Source: Boseongicola sp. (GTDB taxonomy: Bacteria > Pseudomonadota > Alphaproteobacteria > Rhodobacterales > Rhodobacteraceae). Taken from it: a stretch of 8,002 nt of DNA. The notes below the pieces were generated by a model, which had not been told where the DNA came from, did not search any database, and saw nothing but the letters and a program-made list of their open reading frames with translations. Of this stretch, positions 1 to 5,784 are shown in pieces (the first letter of the stretch is position 1; every line of letters starts with the position of its first letter). The position numbers were made by a program, and so were the translations under genes. The stretch covers positions 1 through 8,002 of the forward strand of contig JABDPD010000188.1 of NCBI GenBank assembly GCA_013042895.1, read 5' to 3'.

Positions 1-7
1 GTCCCCC

Positions 8-38
8 TTGACGTTACCTTGGCGCTTACAAAGACAAT
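8..38 (+). promoter_or_regulatory. Candidate promoter of the GST gene
   Basis: TTGACG (8-13) resembles a -35 box and GACAAT (33-38) a -10 box, leaving a 19-bp spacer and a leader of roughly 20 nt before the ATG at 66. The spacer is longer than the usual 17 bp; such spacing is typical of promoters worked by MerR-family activators, but I see no convincing dyad in the spacer. This is a pattern match only. Confidence 0.3.
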
Positions 39-65
39 TGAAAAGACAAGATAAGGCAGGCGGGC

Positions 66-704
66 ATGATTGATCTCTACACATGGACCACTCCGAACGG
101 GCGTAAGCTTTCTATTTTGCTGGAAGAACTCGGGATTGATTATGAGGCCCATGCAGTGAATATCAGCGAAGGTGAGCAAAAGTCGCCTGAGTTCCTAGAA
201 ATCTCACCTACCGGCAAAATTCCCGCCATTCGAGTCCGCGCGACAGGCCAAACCGTCATGGAGTCCGGCGCAATTATGCTTTGGCTGGCCGAACGGGAAA
301 AGCGATTCTTGGGAGCGCCGGATGATAAAGCTTCGGTACTTGAATGGCTGATGTGGCAGATGTCGGCGCAAGGCCCCGCGCTTGGTCGCATTCACCAATT
401 TGCGAAATACGGCAACCCGTTGGGCGAGCCTGCCGAGACAAAGGCGAGAGAACAAGGCGCGCGAGCTTACGCTGATCTGGACGCGCGTTTGGCTGATAGA
501 GATTTCGTTTCCGGGTCAGGGCGCGGTGTATATACGATTGCGGACATGGCGATCTGGCCCTGGGTGAGCCGCTATGAATGGCACGAAACCGATCTCCATG
601 AGTATCCCAACGTTCTGGAATGGTACCGCCGGCTCGCTGAGTGGCCGGCGGTCCAACGCGGGTATCACAGCCCGCACTTCGTTAATGACGTGCCTATGCC
701 TTAA
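66..704 (+). CDS. Glutathione S-transferase family protein, YfcG-like (Nu class)
   Basis: The 212-aa product closely resembles E. coli YfcG (215 aa), a glutathione-dependent disulfide-bond oxidoreductase of the cytosol. Seen in the sequence: an N-terminal thioredoxin-like fold (about residues 1-80) opening MIDLYTWTTPNG, with Thr9 and Asn11 in the place of the YfcG active-site Thr/Asn; KIPAI with the conserved cis-Pro at 53; and the ESG glutathione-contact motif at 66-68. The helical C-terminal domain (about 88-200) includes YTIADMAIWPWV, the usual GST N-capping region. There is no signal peptide. The ATG at 66 is preceded by a purine-rich AGGCGG-type ribosome site. The gene is alone on the plus strand, and its stop overlaps the choX stop on the other strand. 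Family assignment is firm; the natural substrate is unknown, and nothing in the context ties it to choline metabolism. Confidence 0.93.
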   Translation: MIDLYTWTTPNGRKLSILLEELGIDYEAHAVNISEGEQKSPEFLEISPTGKIPAIRVRATGQTVMESGAIMLWLAEREKRFLGAPDDKASVLEWLMWQMSAQGPALGRIHQFAKYGNPLGEPAETKAREQGARAYADLDARLADRDFVSGSGRGVYTIADMAIWPWVSRYEWHETDLHEYPNVLEWYRRLAEWPAVQRGYHSPHFVNDVPMP

Positions 705-1624
705 AGCCCAAGCGCGCCTTTCACAGCCATCATGCTGTCGCCGCCGTCTTTCGCGGTAACACCATCGAGCCAGCCTCCAAGAACGTCCGAATTGGCTGTC
801 AGCCAAGCGGTCGCGGCGTCTGCAGGGTCTTCCCCGTCATCAAGAATTGCGCCCATGATCTCGTTCTCCATCGCAAGTGAGAACTCGAGGTTTTGCAACA
901 GCTTACCAACGTTTGGACACGACTCCGCGTAACCAGCCGAAGTGTTGGTGAAGACGGTTGCACCACCGAGGTTGGGGCCAAACCAATCATCACCACCTTC
1001 AAGATAGGTCAGCTCGAAATTGGCATTCATCGGATGCGGTTCCCAACCAAGGAACACCACAGGCTCACCGCGCCGGTCTGCTCTGGCAACCTGCGCCAGC
1101 ATGCCTTGCTCTGAGCTTTCGACAACTTCAAAGCCTTCAAGGCCAAACGCGTTCTCATCGATCATCGACTGGATCAATCGGTTGCCATCGTTACCCGGTT
1201 CGATACCGTAGATCTGCCCTTCAAGCGCGTCTGCCTGCGCGGCGATTGCCCCAAAGCTGGTTACGCCCAGATCCGCTGCAACCTTGTTTACAGCCAAAGT
1301 ATACTTCGCGCCCTCAAGGTTTGCGCGCACTGTATCAACGGTCCCGGCTTCGCGGTATGGCGCGATATCGGCTTCCATTGTTGGCATCCAGTTGCCGAGG
1401 AAGACGTCAATGTCACCCTGAGCAAGTGACGTGTAAGTCACTGGCACCGAGAGGATTTTGATGTCTGTTTCATAGCCGAGTGCTTCCAGGACGACTGTCG
1501 TTGCCGCGGTTGTCGCAGTGATGTCGGTCCAACCCACGTCCGAGAAGGTGACGCTGTCACAATCGGCCAATGCGGGCGAGGCCGCCAAAACGGCGAGTAC
1601 GGATAGTGTAGATTTCAAATGCAT
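701..1624 (-). CDS. choX: Choline ABC transporter, periplasmic substrate-binding protein
   Basis: This is the periplasmic receptor that delivers choline to the ChoWV ABC importer. The 307-aa product starts with a Sec signal peptide (Lys4, hydrophobic stretch, cleavage probably after ALA at residue 20). The ligand-cage residues of Sinorhizobium meliloti ChoX are present at a constant offset of 11: Trp32, Asp34, Trp79, Tyr108, Asn145 and Trp194, matching W43, D45, W90, Y119, N156 and W205 as I recall them. Cys22 and Cys236 could form the known disulfide. I chose the ATG at 1624 rather than the one at 1630 because AGGGGG lies 7 nt upstream of it and only 1 nt from the other. The gene is divergent from betI across a BetI-like palindrome, which suggests choline-responsive control. 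No choW or choV follows: the next gene downstream is the convergent GST, so the permease and ATPase must lie elsewhere. Confidence 0.95.
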   Translation of the reverse strand: MHLKSTLSVLAVLAASPALADCDSVTFSDVGWTDITATTAATTVVLEALGYETDIKILSVPVTYTSLAQGDIDVFLGNWMPTMEADIAPYREAGTVDTVRANLEGAKYTLAVNKVAADLGVTSFGAIAAQADALEGQIYGIEPGNDGNRLIQSMIDENAFGLEGFEVVESSEQGMLAQVARADRRGEPVVFLGWEPHPMNANFELTYLEGGDDWFGPNLGGATVFTNTSAGYAESCPNVGKLLQNLEFSLAMENEIMGAILDDGEDPADAATAWLTANSDVLGGWLDGVTAKDGGDSMMAVKGALGL

Positions 1625-1643
1625 GTGCATTCCCCCTGTTTTG

Positions 1644-1663
1644 TTGATTGACTAGTCAATTAA
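1644..1663. promoter_or_regulatory. Probable BetI operator between choX and betI
   Basis: The site TTGATTGACTAGTCAATTAA contains a perfect 14-bp palindrome at 1647-1660 and becomes a 20-bp dyad with one mismatched pair when extended. It lies in the only intergenic space between the divergent choX and betI genes, and it carries TTGACT on both strands, so bound protein would cover a -35 element. TetR-family repressors such as BetI bind AT-rich dyads of this size next to their own gene. The assignment to BetI is inferred from position and symmetry. Confidence 0.75.
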
Positions 1664-1675
1664 AAACCAGATACC
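1648..1675 (+). promoter_or_regulatory. Candidate betI-betA promoter
   Basis: TTGACT (1648-1653), the inner half of the palindrome, can serve as the -35 box, and GATACC (1670-1675) as a weak -10 box with a 16-bp spacer. The leader to the betI ATG would be about 25 nt. Overlap with the palindrome fits repression by steric exclusion. The -10 match is poor (3 of 6). Confidence 0.35.
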
Positions 1676-1706
1676 CCATTTTTGGAGTGTCAGGAAAGAG
1701 AAAACC

Positions 1707-2282
1707 ATGCCCAAGCTCGGAATGGAACCGATAAGACGCGCAGCCTTGATCGACGCAACAATCGCCGAAATCGGCGCGACGGGCTCTTTGGACGTGACTG
1801 TGGGCAAGATTGCGCGCCGGGCAGGGGTCTCATCCGGGCTTGCGCATCACTACTTTGGCGGCAAAGAAGACATTCTTTTAGCAGCCATGCGACATGTGAT
1901 GCGGGAGTACGCGCGAGAGGTTCTGCGCGGACTGCAGCACTCTGACACGCCCTTGGAGCGCGTTGAGGCCATCGTCAAAGGCAGTTTTGCTATTTCGAAT
2001 TTTCGCGCTGATACCATTGCCGCGTGGTTGAATTTCTATGTGCTGGCATTGTCCTCCGCGTCGGCGCGGCGGCTGCACCGGATATATGCAGCCCGACTGC
2101 GATCGAACCTGAGTCACGCCTTTCGCCCATTGGTGGGAGACCGTGCAGAGGATTTGGCAGCCAGAACTGCAGCCCTGATCGACGGCCTCTATCTTCATCA
2201 GGGCTTGGCTCAGAATACCCCGGACGGTGAAGGCGCAATGCGCCATGTCATCCAGTTCGTCGAGAATGAAGTCGGAGTGTGA
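1707..2282 (+). CDS. betI: TetR-family transcriptional repressor BetI
   Basis: BetI represses choline-to-glycine-betaine genes and releases DNA when choline is present. The 191-aa product (E. coli BetI has 195) opens with the hallmark BetI N-terminus [12 protein letters not shown] TetR helix-turn-helix follows at about residues 31-50 ([20 protein letters not shown]), then the family motif GGKEDIL. The C-terminal half is the helical ligand and dimer domain, including [10 protein letters not shown] and [11 protein letters not shown]. The ATG at 1707 has a purine-rich AGGAAAGAG upstream. betI is followed after 1 nt by betA, so the two are almost certainly cotranscribed and translationally coupled. 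The palindrome at 1644-1663 just upstream is the likely operator for autoregulation and for choX. Family and role are firm from the conserved ends and the neighbours. Confidence 0.95.
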   Translation: MPKLGMEPIRRAALIDATIAEIGATGSLDVTVGKIARRAGVSSGLAHHYFGGKEDILLAAMRHVMREYAREVLRGLQHSDTPLERVEAIVKGSFAISNFRADTIAAWLNFYVLALSSASARRLHRIYAARLRSNLSHAFRPLVGDRAEDLAARTAALIDGLYLHQGLAQNTPDGEGAMRHVIQFVENEVGV

Positions 2283-2283
2283 T

Positions 2284-3936
2284 ATGCAAGCGGACTATGT
2301 GATTGTTGGTGCTGGCTCTGCTGGTTGTGCGATGGCGTATCGGCTTTCTGAAGCAGGTCACTCGGTGTTGATAATTGAATACGGCGGTACCGATATTGGG
2401 CCCTTTATCCAGATGCCGGCCGCACTCAGCTATCCGATGAATATGTCGCGCTATGACTGGGGCTTCATGAGCGCACCGGAACCGCATCTGGACAATCGCA
2501 AATTGGTGGTTCCGCGCGGTAAAGTCATCGGCGGCTCGTCGTCGGTGAATGGCATGGTTTACGTTCGCGGACATGCCCGCGATTTTGACACTTGGGCGCA
2601 GATGGGAGCGGCAGGTTGGTCCTATGCAGATGTGCTTCCGTATTACCTCCGGCTTGAAAACTGGCATTCGCAATCTGGTGGCAACCCAGAATGGCGGGGG
2701 TCAGATGGGCCTCTTCATGTTTCTCGGGGGCCGCGCAAGAACCCGCTTTACCACGCCTTTGTCGATGCTGGGAGGCAAGCCGGATACGAGACAACAGACG
2801 ATTACAATGGCGAACAACAAGAGGGTTTTGGCCCTTTTGAGCAAACCGTCTGGAAAGGCCGGCGTTGGTCAGCCGCGAACGCGTATCTTCGTCCGGCGTT
2901 GAAGCGTGAGAACTGTGTTCTGGTGCATGGTCTGGTACAGCGTGTCGTTATCGAGAATGGGCGCGCTGTTGGCGTTGAGGTGGATAAGGGCGGCACGGCC
3001 GAGGTGATCCGCGCCGACAAGGAGGTCATTCTCGCGGCCTCATCGATCAACTCGCCGAAGTTGCTAATGCTTTCAGGAATTGGACCGGGTGAACACCTTG
3101 CGGATCACGGCATTGAAGTCATCGCAGATAGGGCCGGGGTGGGGCAGAACTTGCAGGACCATTTAGAAGTATACTTCCAGATGGCGTCCAGTCAGCCGAT
3201 CACTCTTTACAAGTACTGGACTTTGTTCTGGAAAGGCGTGCTCGGCGCGCAATGGTTGATGAGCAAGACCGGTCTCGGTGCGTCAAATAACTTTGAAAGC
3301 TGCGGGTTCATACGTAGCCGGGCTGGTGTGGAATACCCCGACATACAGTTCCATTTCTTGCCGATGGCCGTGCGGTACGATGGCAAAGCGGCGGCAGAAG
3401 GTCACGGTTTTCAGGCCCATGTCGGCCCAATGCGCAGCCCCTCCCGTGGATCTGTTACGCTTGCTTCCTCCGATCCGAAAGTGGCTCCAGATATCCTGTT
3501 CAACTACATGTCGACCGAGCAGGATTGGCAGGATTTCCGCCAGGCGGTGCGTCTCACACGCGAAATCTTCCAGCAAGAGGCGTTTAGACCCTTCGTCAAA
3601 CACGAAATTCTTCCGGGCGACGCCGCGGTTAGTGACGAGGACATCGATGCATTCATTCGCGAACACGCGGAAAGCGCATACCACCCTTGCGGCACGTGTC
3701 GCATGGGAGACGCCAGCGATCCGGGAGCTGTAGTTGATCCAGAATGTCGCGTGATTGGTGTTGATAGGTTGCGCGTTGCTGACAGTTCGATCTTCCCGCA
3801 AATCACTAATGGGAACCTCAACGCACCGTCGATCATGGTTGGAGAGAAGGCGAGCGATCACATACTTGGACGGCGCTTGCCGCGTGACGAGCGGGCGCCC
3901 TGGGTGCATCCAAATTGGCAGGTCGATCAGCGTTGA
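2284..3936 (+). CDS. betA: Choline dehydrogenase (GMC oxidoreductase)
   Basis: BetA is an FAD enzyme, usually membrane-associated, that oxidises choline to betaine aldehyde and can carry the aldehyde on to glycine betaine. The 550-aa product is close in length to E. coli BetA (556). Seen: the dinucleotide fold GAGSAG at residues 9-14 with Glu32 ending the second strand; the GMC signature around [14 protein letters not shown] (77-90); the second signature near [15 protein letters not shown]; and the BetA-specific stretches [11 protein letters not shown] and [16 protein letters not shown]. The catalytic pair is His467 in YHPCGTC and Asn511 in NGNLNAP. I chose the ATG at 2284, 1 nt after the betI stop, because GGAG lies 6 nt upstream and the protein then begins MQADYVIVG like its relatives; an in-frame ATG at 2227 would add 19 unrelated residues inside betI. 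betB does not follow: the next gene is the convergent lysC. Confidence 0.96.
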   Translation: MQADYVIVGAGSAGCAMAYRLSEAGHSVLIIEYGGTDIGPFIQMPAALSYPMNMSRYDWGFMSAPEPHLDNRKLVVPRGKVIGGSSSVNGMVYVRGHARDFDTWAQMGAAGWSYADVLPYYLRLENWHSQSGGNPEWRGSDGPLHVSRGPRKNPLYHAFVDAGRQAGYETTDDYNGEQQEGFGPFEQTVWKGRRWSAANAYLRPALKRENCVLVHGLVQRVVIENGRAVGVEVDKGGTAEVIRADKEVILAASSINSPKLLMLSGIGPGEHLADHGIEVIADRAGVGQNLQDHLEVYFQMASSQPITLYKYWTLFWKGVLGAQWLMSKTGLGASNNFESCGFIRSRAGVEYPDIQFHFLPMAVRYDGKAAAEGHGFQAHVGPMRSPSRGSVTLASSDPKVAPDILFNYMSTEQDWQDFRQAVRLTREIFQQEAFRPFVKHEILPGDAAVSDEDIDAFIREHAESAYHPCGTCRMGDASDPGAVVDPECRVIGVDRLRVADSSIFPQITNGNLNAPSIMVGEKASDHILGRRLPRDERAPWVHPNWQVDQR

Positions 3937-3950
3937 TCAGGCGCTTTTTT
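3929..3950 (+). terminator. Weak intrinsic terminator of betI-betA
   Basis: AGCGTT (3929-3934) can pair with GGCGCT (3940-3945) in the plus-strand transcript, giving four Watson-Crick and two G-U pairs around a 5-nt GATCA loop. A run of six T follows (3945-3950). The hairpin spans both the betA and lysC stop codons, so the terminator lies partly inside the last codons of lysC. The stem is short, so termination may be incomplete. Confidence 0.45.
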
Positions 3951-4425
3951 CGAGACCAAACGTGTCATGGAGCGCCTGAACTGCAAGCTCCATGTACTTA
4001 CGGTCGATCAGTACCGAGATTTTGATCTCTGAGGTCGTGATAACCTTGATGTTGATGCCCTCATCGCGAAGAGCTTCGAACATCTGACTGGCGACACCAG
4101 CATGGCTGCGCATCCCGATACCGACTACTGAGATTTTGGCCACGTCGCTGTCAGTAACCAGTTCCGAAAAGTTGATCTCACCTGACGCTTGCGCCGCGGC
4201 CATCGCCTGCTCGGCGCGCGCGATTTGGTTGACCGGCAACGAGAAGGTCATGTCCGTCCGACCATCTTCTGAAATGTTTTGAACAATCATGTCTACATTG
4301 ACCGAGGCATCAGCCAGAGGCCCGAAAATTGCTGCGGCAATGCCCGGACGGTCGGCAACGCTGAGAAGAGTCATCTTGGCTTCATCGCGGCTAAAGGCGA
4401 CGCCAGCTACCACATTGCTTTCCAT
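3937..4425 (-). CDS. Possible internally started aspartokinase beta subunit (ACT domains only)
   Basis: Codon 251 of lysC is an in-frame ATG preceded, on the minus strand, by AGGAGG (4436-4431) at a 5-nt spacing, a better ribosome site than that of lysC itself. Translation from here would give 162 residues beginning MESNVVAGVAFSRDEAK and consisting only of the two ACT domains. In Bacillus subtilis and Corynebacterium glutamicum, lysC makes exactly such a regulatory beta subunit of about 160-170 residues from an in-frame internal start at about codon 250, forming an alpha2-beta2 enzyme. The equivalent position and length here support the same arrangement. A caution is that the motif is encoded by consecutive Glu codons (EEE), which mimic a ribosome site by chance. 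Confidence 0.55.
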   Translation of the reverse strand: MESNVVAGVAFSRDEAKMTLLSVADRPGIAAAIFGPLADASVNVDMIVQNISEDGRTDMTFSLPVNQIARAEQAMAAAQASGEINFSELVTDSDVAKISVVGIGMRSHAGVASQMFEALRDEGINIKVITTSEIKISVLIDRKYMELAVQALHDTFGLEKSA

Positions 4426-5175
4426 AATTTCCTCCTCGGCACACACCAGCGTGCCCGCATTGTCGTCATTGTCTTCAAAACTCGAGAGAACCCGAAGACG
4501 CACTCCGTATCGCATGGCCAGCTCAACCGACCGTGTTTGAAGGACTTTGGCCCCCAACGACGCCAGCTCCAGCATTTCCTCGAACGCGATCTTGTCGAGC
4601 TTACGGGCCTTCGACGTGATCCGTGGGTCTGTCGTATAAACTCCATCGACGTCCGTGTAGATGTCGCAACGCTCGGCTCCAAAAGCCGCGGCAAATGCTA
4701 CGGCCGTTGTGTCGGAACCGCCTCTGCCCAAAGTAGTGATCCGTCCCTCGGGGCTTATGCCCTGGAATCCCGCTACCACGGCAACCTTCATGCCTTCGCC
4801 AAACTTGGCGTTGATGTTGTCGGTTGGGATCTCTTCGATCCGCGCTGAGGCATGCGCCGAGTTAGTCTTCAATGGCACCTGCCAACCGGCCCATGACCGT
4901 GCAGGCACGTCCATTTCCTGAAGCGTCAACGCCATCAAACCGGCGGTTACCTGCTCGCCCGAGCTTACGACCGCATCGTACTCGCGCGCATCAAAGAGGG
5001 GTGAAGTCTCCTCAACCCATCCAACCAATTCATTGGTTTTTCCCGACATTGCCGAAACGATGACGATAACATCATAGCCGTTCGCAACTTCGCGCCCGAC
5101 GCGCTTTGCAGCCCGGCGAATACGGTCAAGAGTAGCGACCGATGTGCCGCCGAATTTCATCACGAGTGTAGGCAT
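3937..5175 (-). CDS. lysC: Aspartate kinase (aspartokinase)
   Basis: This enzyme phosphorylates L-aspartate with ATP, the first step towards lysine, diaminopimelate, threonine, methionine and isoleucine. The 412-aa product has the class-II (single-function) length. Seen: the kinase motif KFGGTSV at residues 7-13, the substrate and nucleotide motif GRGGSDTTA at 150-158, YTDVDGVYTTDPR after it, and two C-terminal ACT domains (about 268-335 and 348-410). The ACT pair opens with LLSVADRPG, the region where lysine and threonine give feedback inhibition. The ATG at 5175 gives the standard MPTLVMKFGGTSV start, though its ribosome site (AAAGGA, about 13 nt away) is poor. The gene converges with betA with zero spacing. 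An 81-nt gap separates it from the DUF1178 gene upstream, so it may share that transcript or have its own promoter. An internal translation start is described separately. Confidence 0.97.
   Translation of the reverse strand: MPTLVMKFGGTSVATLDRIRRAAKRVGREVANGYDVIVIVSAMSGKTNELVGWVEETSPLFDAREYDAVVSSGEQVTAGLMALTLQEMDVPARSWAGWQVPLKTNSAHASARIEEIPTDNINAKFGEGMKVAVVAGFQGISPEGRITTLGRGGSDTTAVAFAAAFGAERCDIYTDVDGVYTTDPRITSKARKLDKIAFEEMLELASLGAKVLQTRSVELAMRYGVRLRVLSSFEDNDDNAGTLVCAEEEIMESNVVAGVAFSRDEAKMTLLSVADRPGIAAAIFGPLADASVNVDMIVQNISEDGRTDMTFSLPVNQIARAEQAMAAAQASGEINFSELVTDSDVAKISVVGIGMRSHAGVASQMFEALRDEGINIKVITTSEIKISVLIDRKYMELAVQALHDTFGLEKSA
4431..4437 (-). promoter_or_regulatory. Strong internal ribosome-binding site within lysC
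   Basis: On the minus strand the sequence reads GAGGAGG, then AAATT, then ATG. This is a full match to the anti-Shine-Dalgarno core at near-ideal spacing, and it sits in frame with lysC at the boundary between the kinase and ACT domains. Confidence 0.55.
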
Positions 5176-5256
5176 GGATGCGCCAATATCCTTTGTCCTC
5201 GAGCCGCCTGTTAAGGGATAGTCGACCGCAGGACAAGTGCGGGGAGGCGGGAAAGT

Positions 5257-5712
5257 CTAGTTCGTTTTGGCTTTGGGGATAAAGGGCAAAGGCAGCGCCG
5301 GGACACCATCTTCTGCCAGTCGTTTGGCATCCTCCGGGGCAACCTCACCATAGATCGACCGCGTCGGCTTGTCGCCAAGGTGCATCTCGGTGGCTTCCTT
5401 GGCAAAGTTGGACCCGACGTAGTCTGAATTCTGCTCTACATGATTTCGGAGCTTTTCCATGGCCTTCGCCATTTCCGGGTCGGGCGCTGATACCACCGGC
5501 TGTGAGGTCAGGTTCGATGTCTCCGCTGGTGTCGCGGCCTTTTTGCGCGAAGTCGTCACGCCTGGAGCCATGAGTGATTTCTCAACCTTTTGCGATCCAC
5601 AACCAGGGCATTCGACCATGCCAGAGGATGCAAGGCTCTGGTAAGCCTCAGCAGACTGAAACCAGCTTTCAAACTGGTGGTCCTGGTCGCATTTCAGGTT
5701 GTATCGGATCAT
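5257..5712 (-). CDS. DUF1178 family protein, zinc-ribbon-like, function unknown
   Basis: The 151-aa product matches the DUF1178 family, common in alpha- and betaproteobacteria. It begins MIRYNLKCDQDHQFESWFQS, a hallmark of the family. Cys8, His12, Cys35 and Cys38 (the last two in ECPGCGS) look like a small zinc-ribbon at the N-terminus, similar to FmdB-type regulators. The middle is low-complexity and Ala/Thr/Pro-rich (about residues 50-80). The C-terminal half carries the conserved stretches MEKLRNHVEQNSDYVGSNFAKEATEMHLG and RSIYGEVAPEDAKRLAEDGV. There is no signal peptide or membrane segment. It lies between the TRAP permease gene and lysC on the same strand, with 72 and 81 nt on either side. 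Metal binding is inferred from the Cys/His spacing; no biochemical function can be given. Confidence 0.92.
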   Translation of the reverse strand: MIRYNLKCDQDHQFESWFQSAEAYQSLASSGMVECPGCGSQKVEKSLMAPGVTTSRKKAATPAETSNLTSQPVVSAPDPEMAKAMEKLRNHVEQNSDYVGSNFAKEATEMHLGDKPTRSIYGEVAPEDAKRLAEDGVPALPLPFIPKAKTN

Positions 5713-5727
5713 TTTCGAAACCCGTCT

Positions 5728-5756
5728 GGAGCATTGGTTCAGGAGATGTATGTCAA
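5728..5756 (-). promoter_or_regulatory. Candidate promoter of the DUF1178 gene
   Basis: A perfect TTGACA (minus strand, 5756-5751) lies about 40 nt upstream of the DUF1178 start codon, at the distance expected for a short leader. The -10 region (around 5735-5728, ATGCTCC) is a poor match. It suggests that DUF1178 and possibly lysC can be transcribed separately from the TRAP gene. Confidence 0.3.
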
Positions 5757-5784
5757 AATGGACCGAGTTTCAATTCTGTATGGT

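Noticed and set aside
1..54. Open plus-strand frame of 17 codons ending at TAA 52-54, as the tail of an upstream gene
   Set aside because: It is short, has no recognisable sequence, and the region better fits a -35/-10 promoter pattern for the GST gene.
958..1461. 167-codon plus-strand open frame inside choX
   Set aside because: It is antisense to choX, whose ligand-binding residues are all intact; its translation is Arg/Ser/Gln-rich without motifs.
1625..1630. ATG at 1630 as the choX start
   Set aside because: The AGGGGG ribosome site would be only 1 nt away; the ATG at 1624 has 7-nt spacing and gives a normal signal peptide.
2227..2283. Upstream in-frame ATG for betA, adding 19 residues
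   Set aside because: It lies inside betI, lacks homology to BetA N-termini, and the ATG at 2284 has a good ribosome site and the standard MQADYVIVG start.
4279..4848. 189-codon plus-strand open frame inside lysC
   Set aside because: It is antisense to a clearly conserved enzyme, has no domain or credible start signal, and is explained by the codon bias of lysC.
5226..5242. CCGCA/TGCGG inverted repeat between DUF1178 and lysC as a terminator
   Set aside because: The stem has only 5 bp and no T-run follows on either strand; it could arise by chance.
5176..5256. Dedicated lysC promoter in the 81-nt gap
   Set aside because: TTGTCC with TAACAG at 17 bp on the minus strand is the best pair found, and the -10 matches only 3 of 6 positions, too weak to list as a feature.
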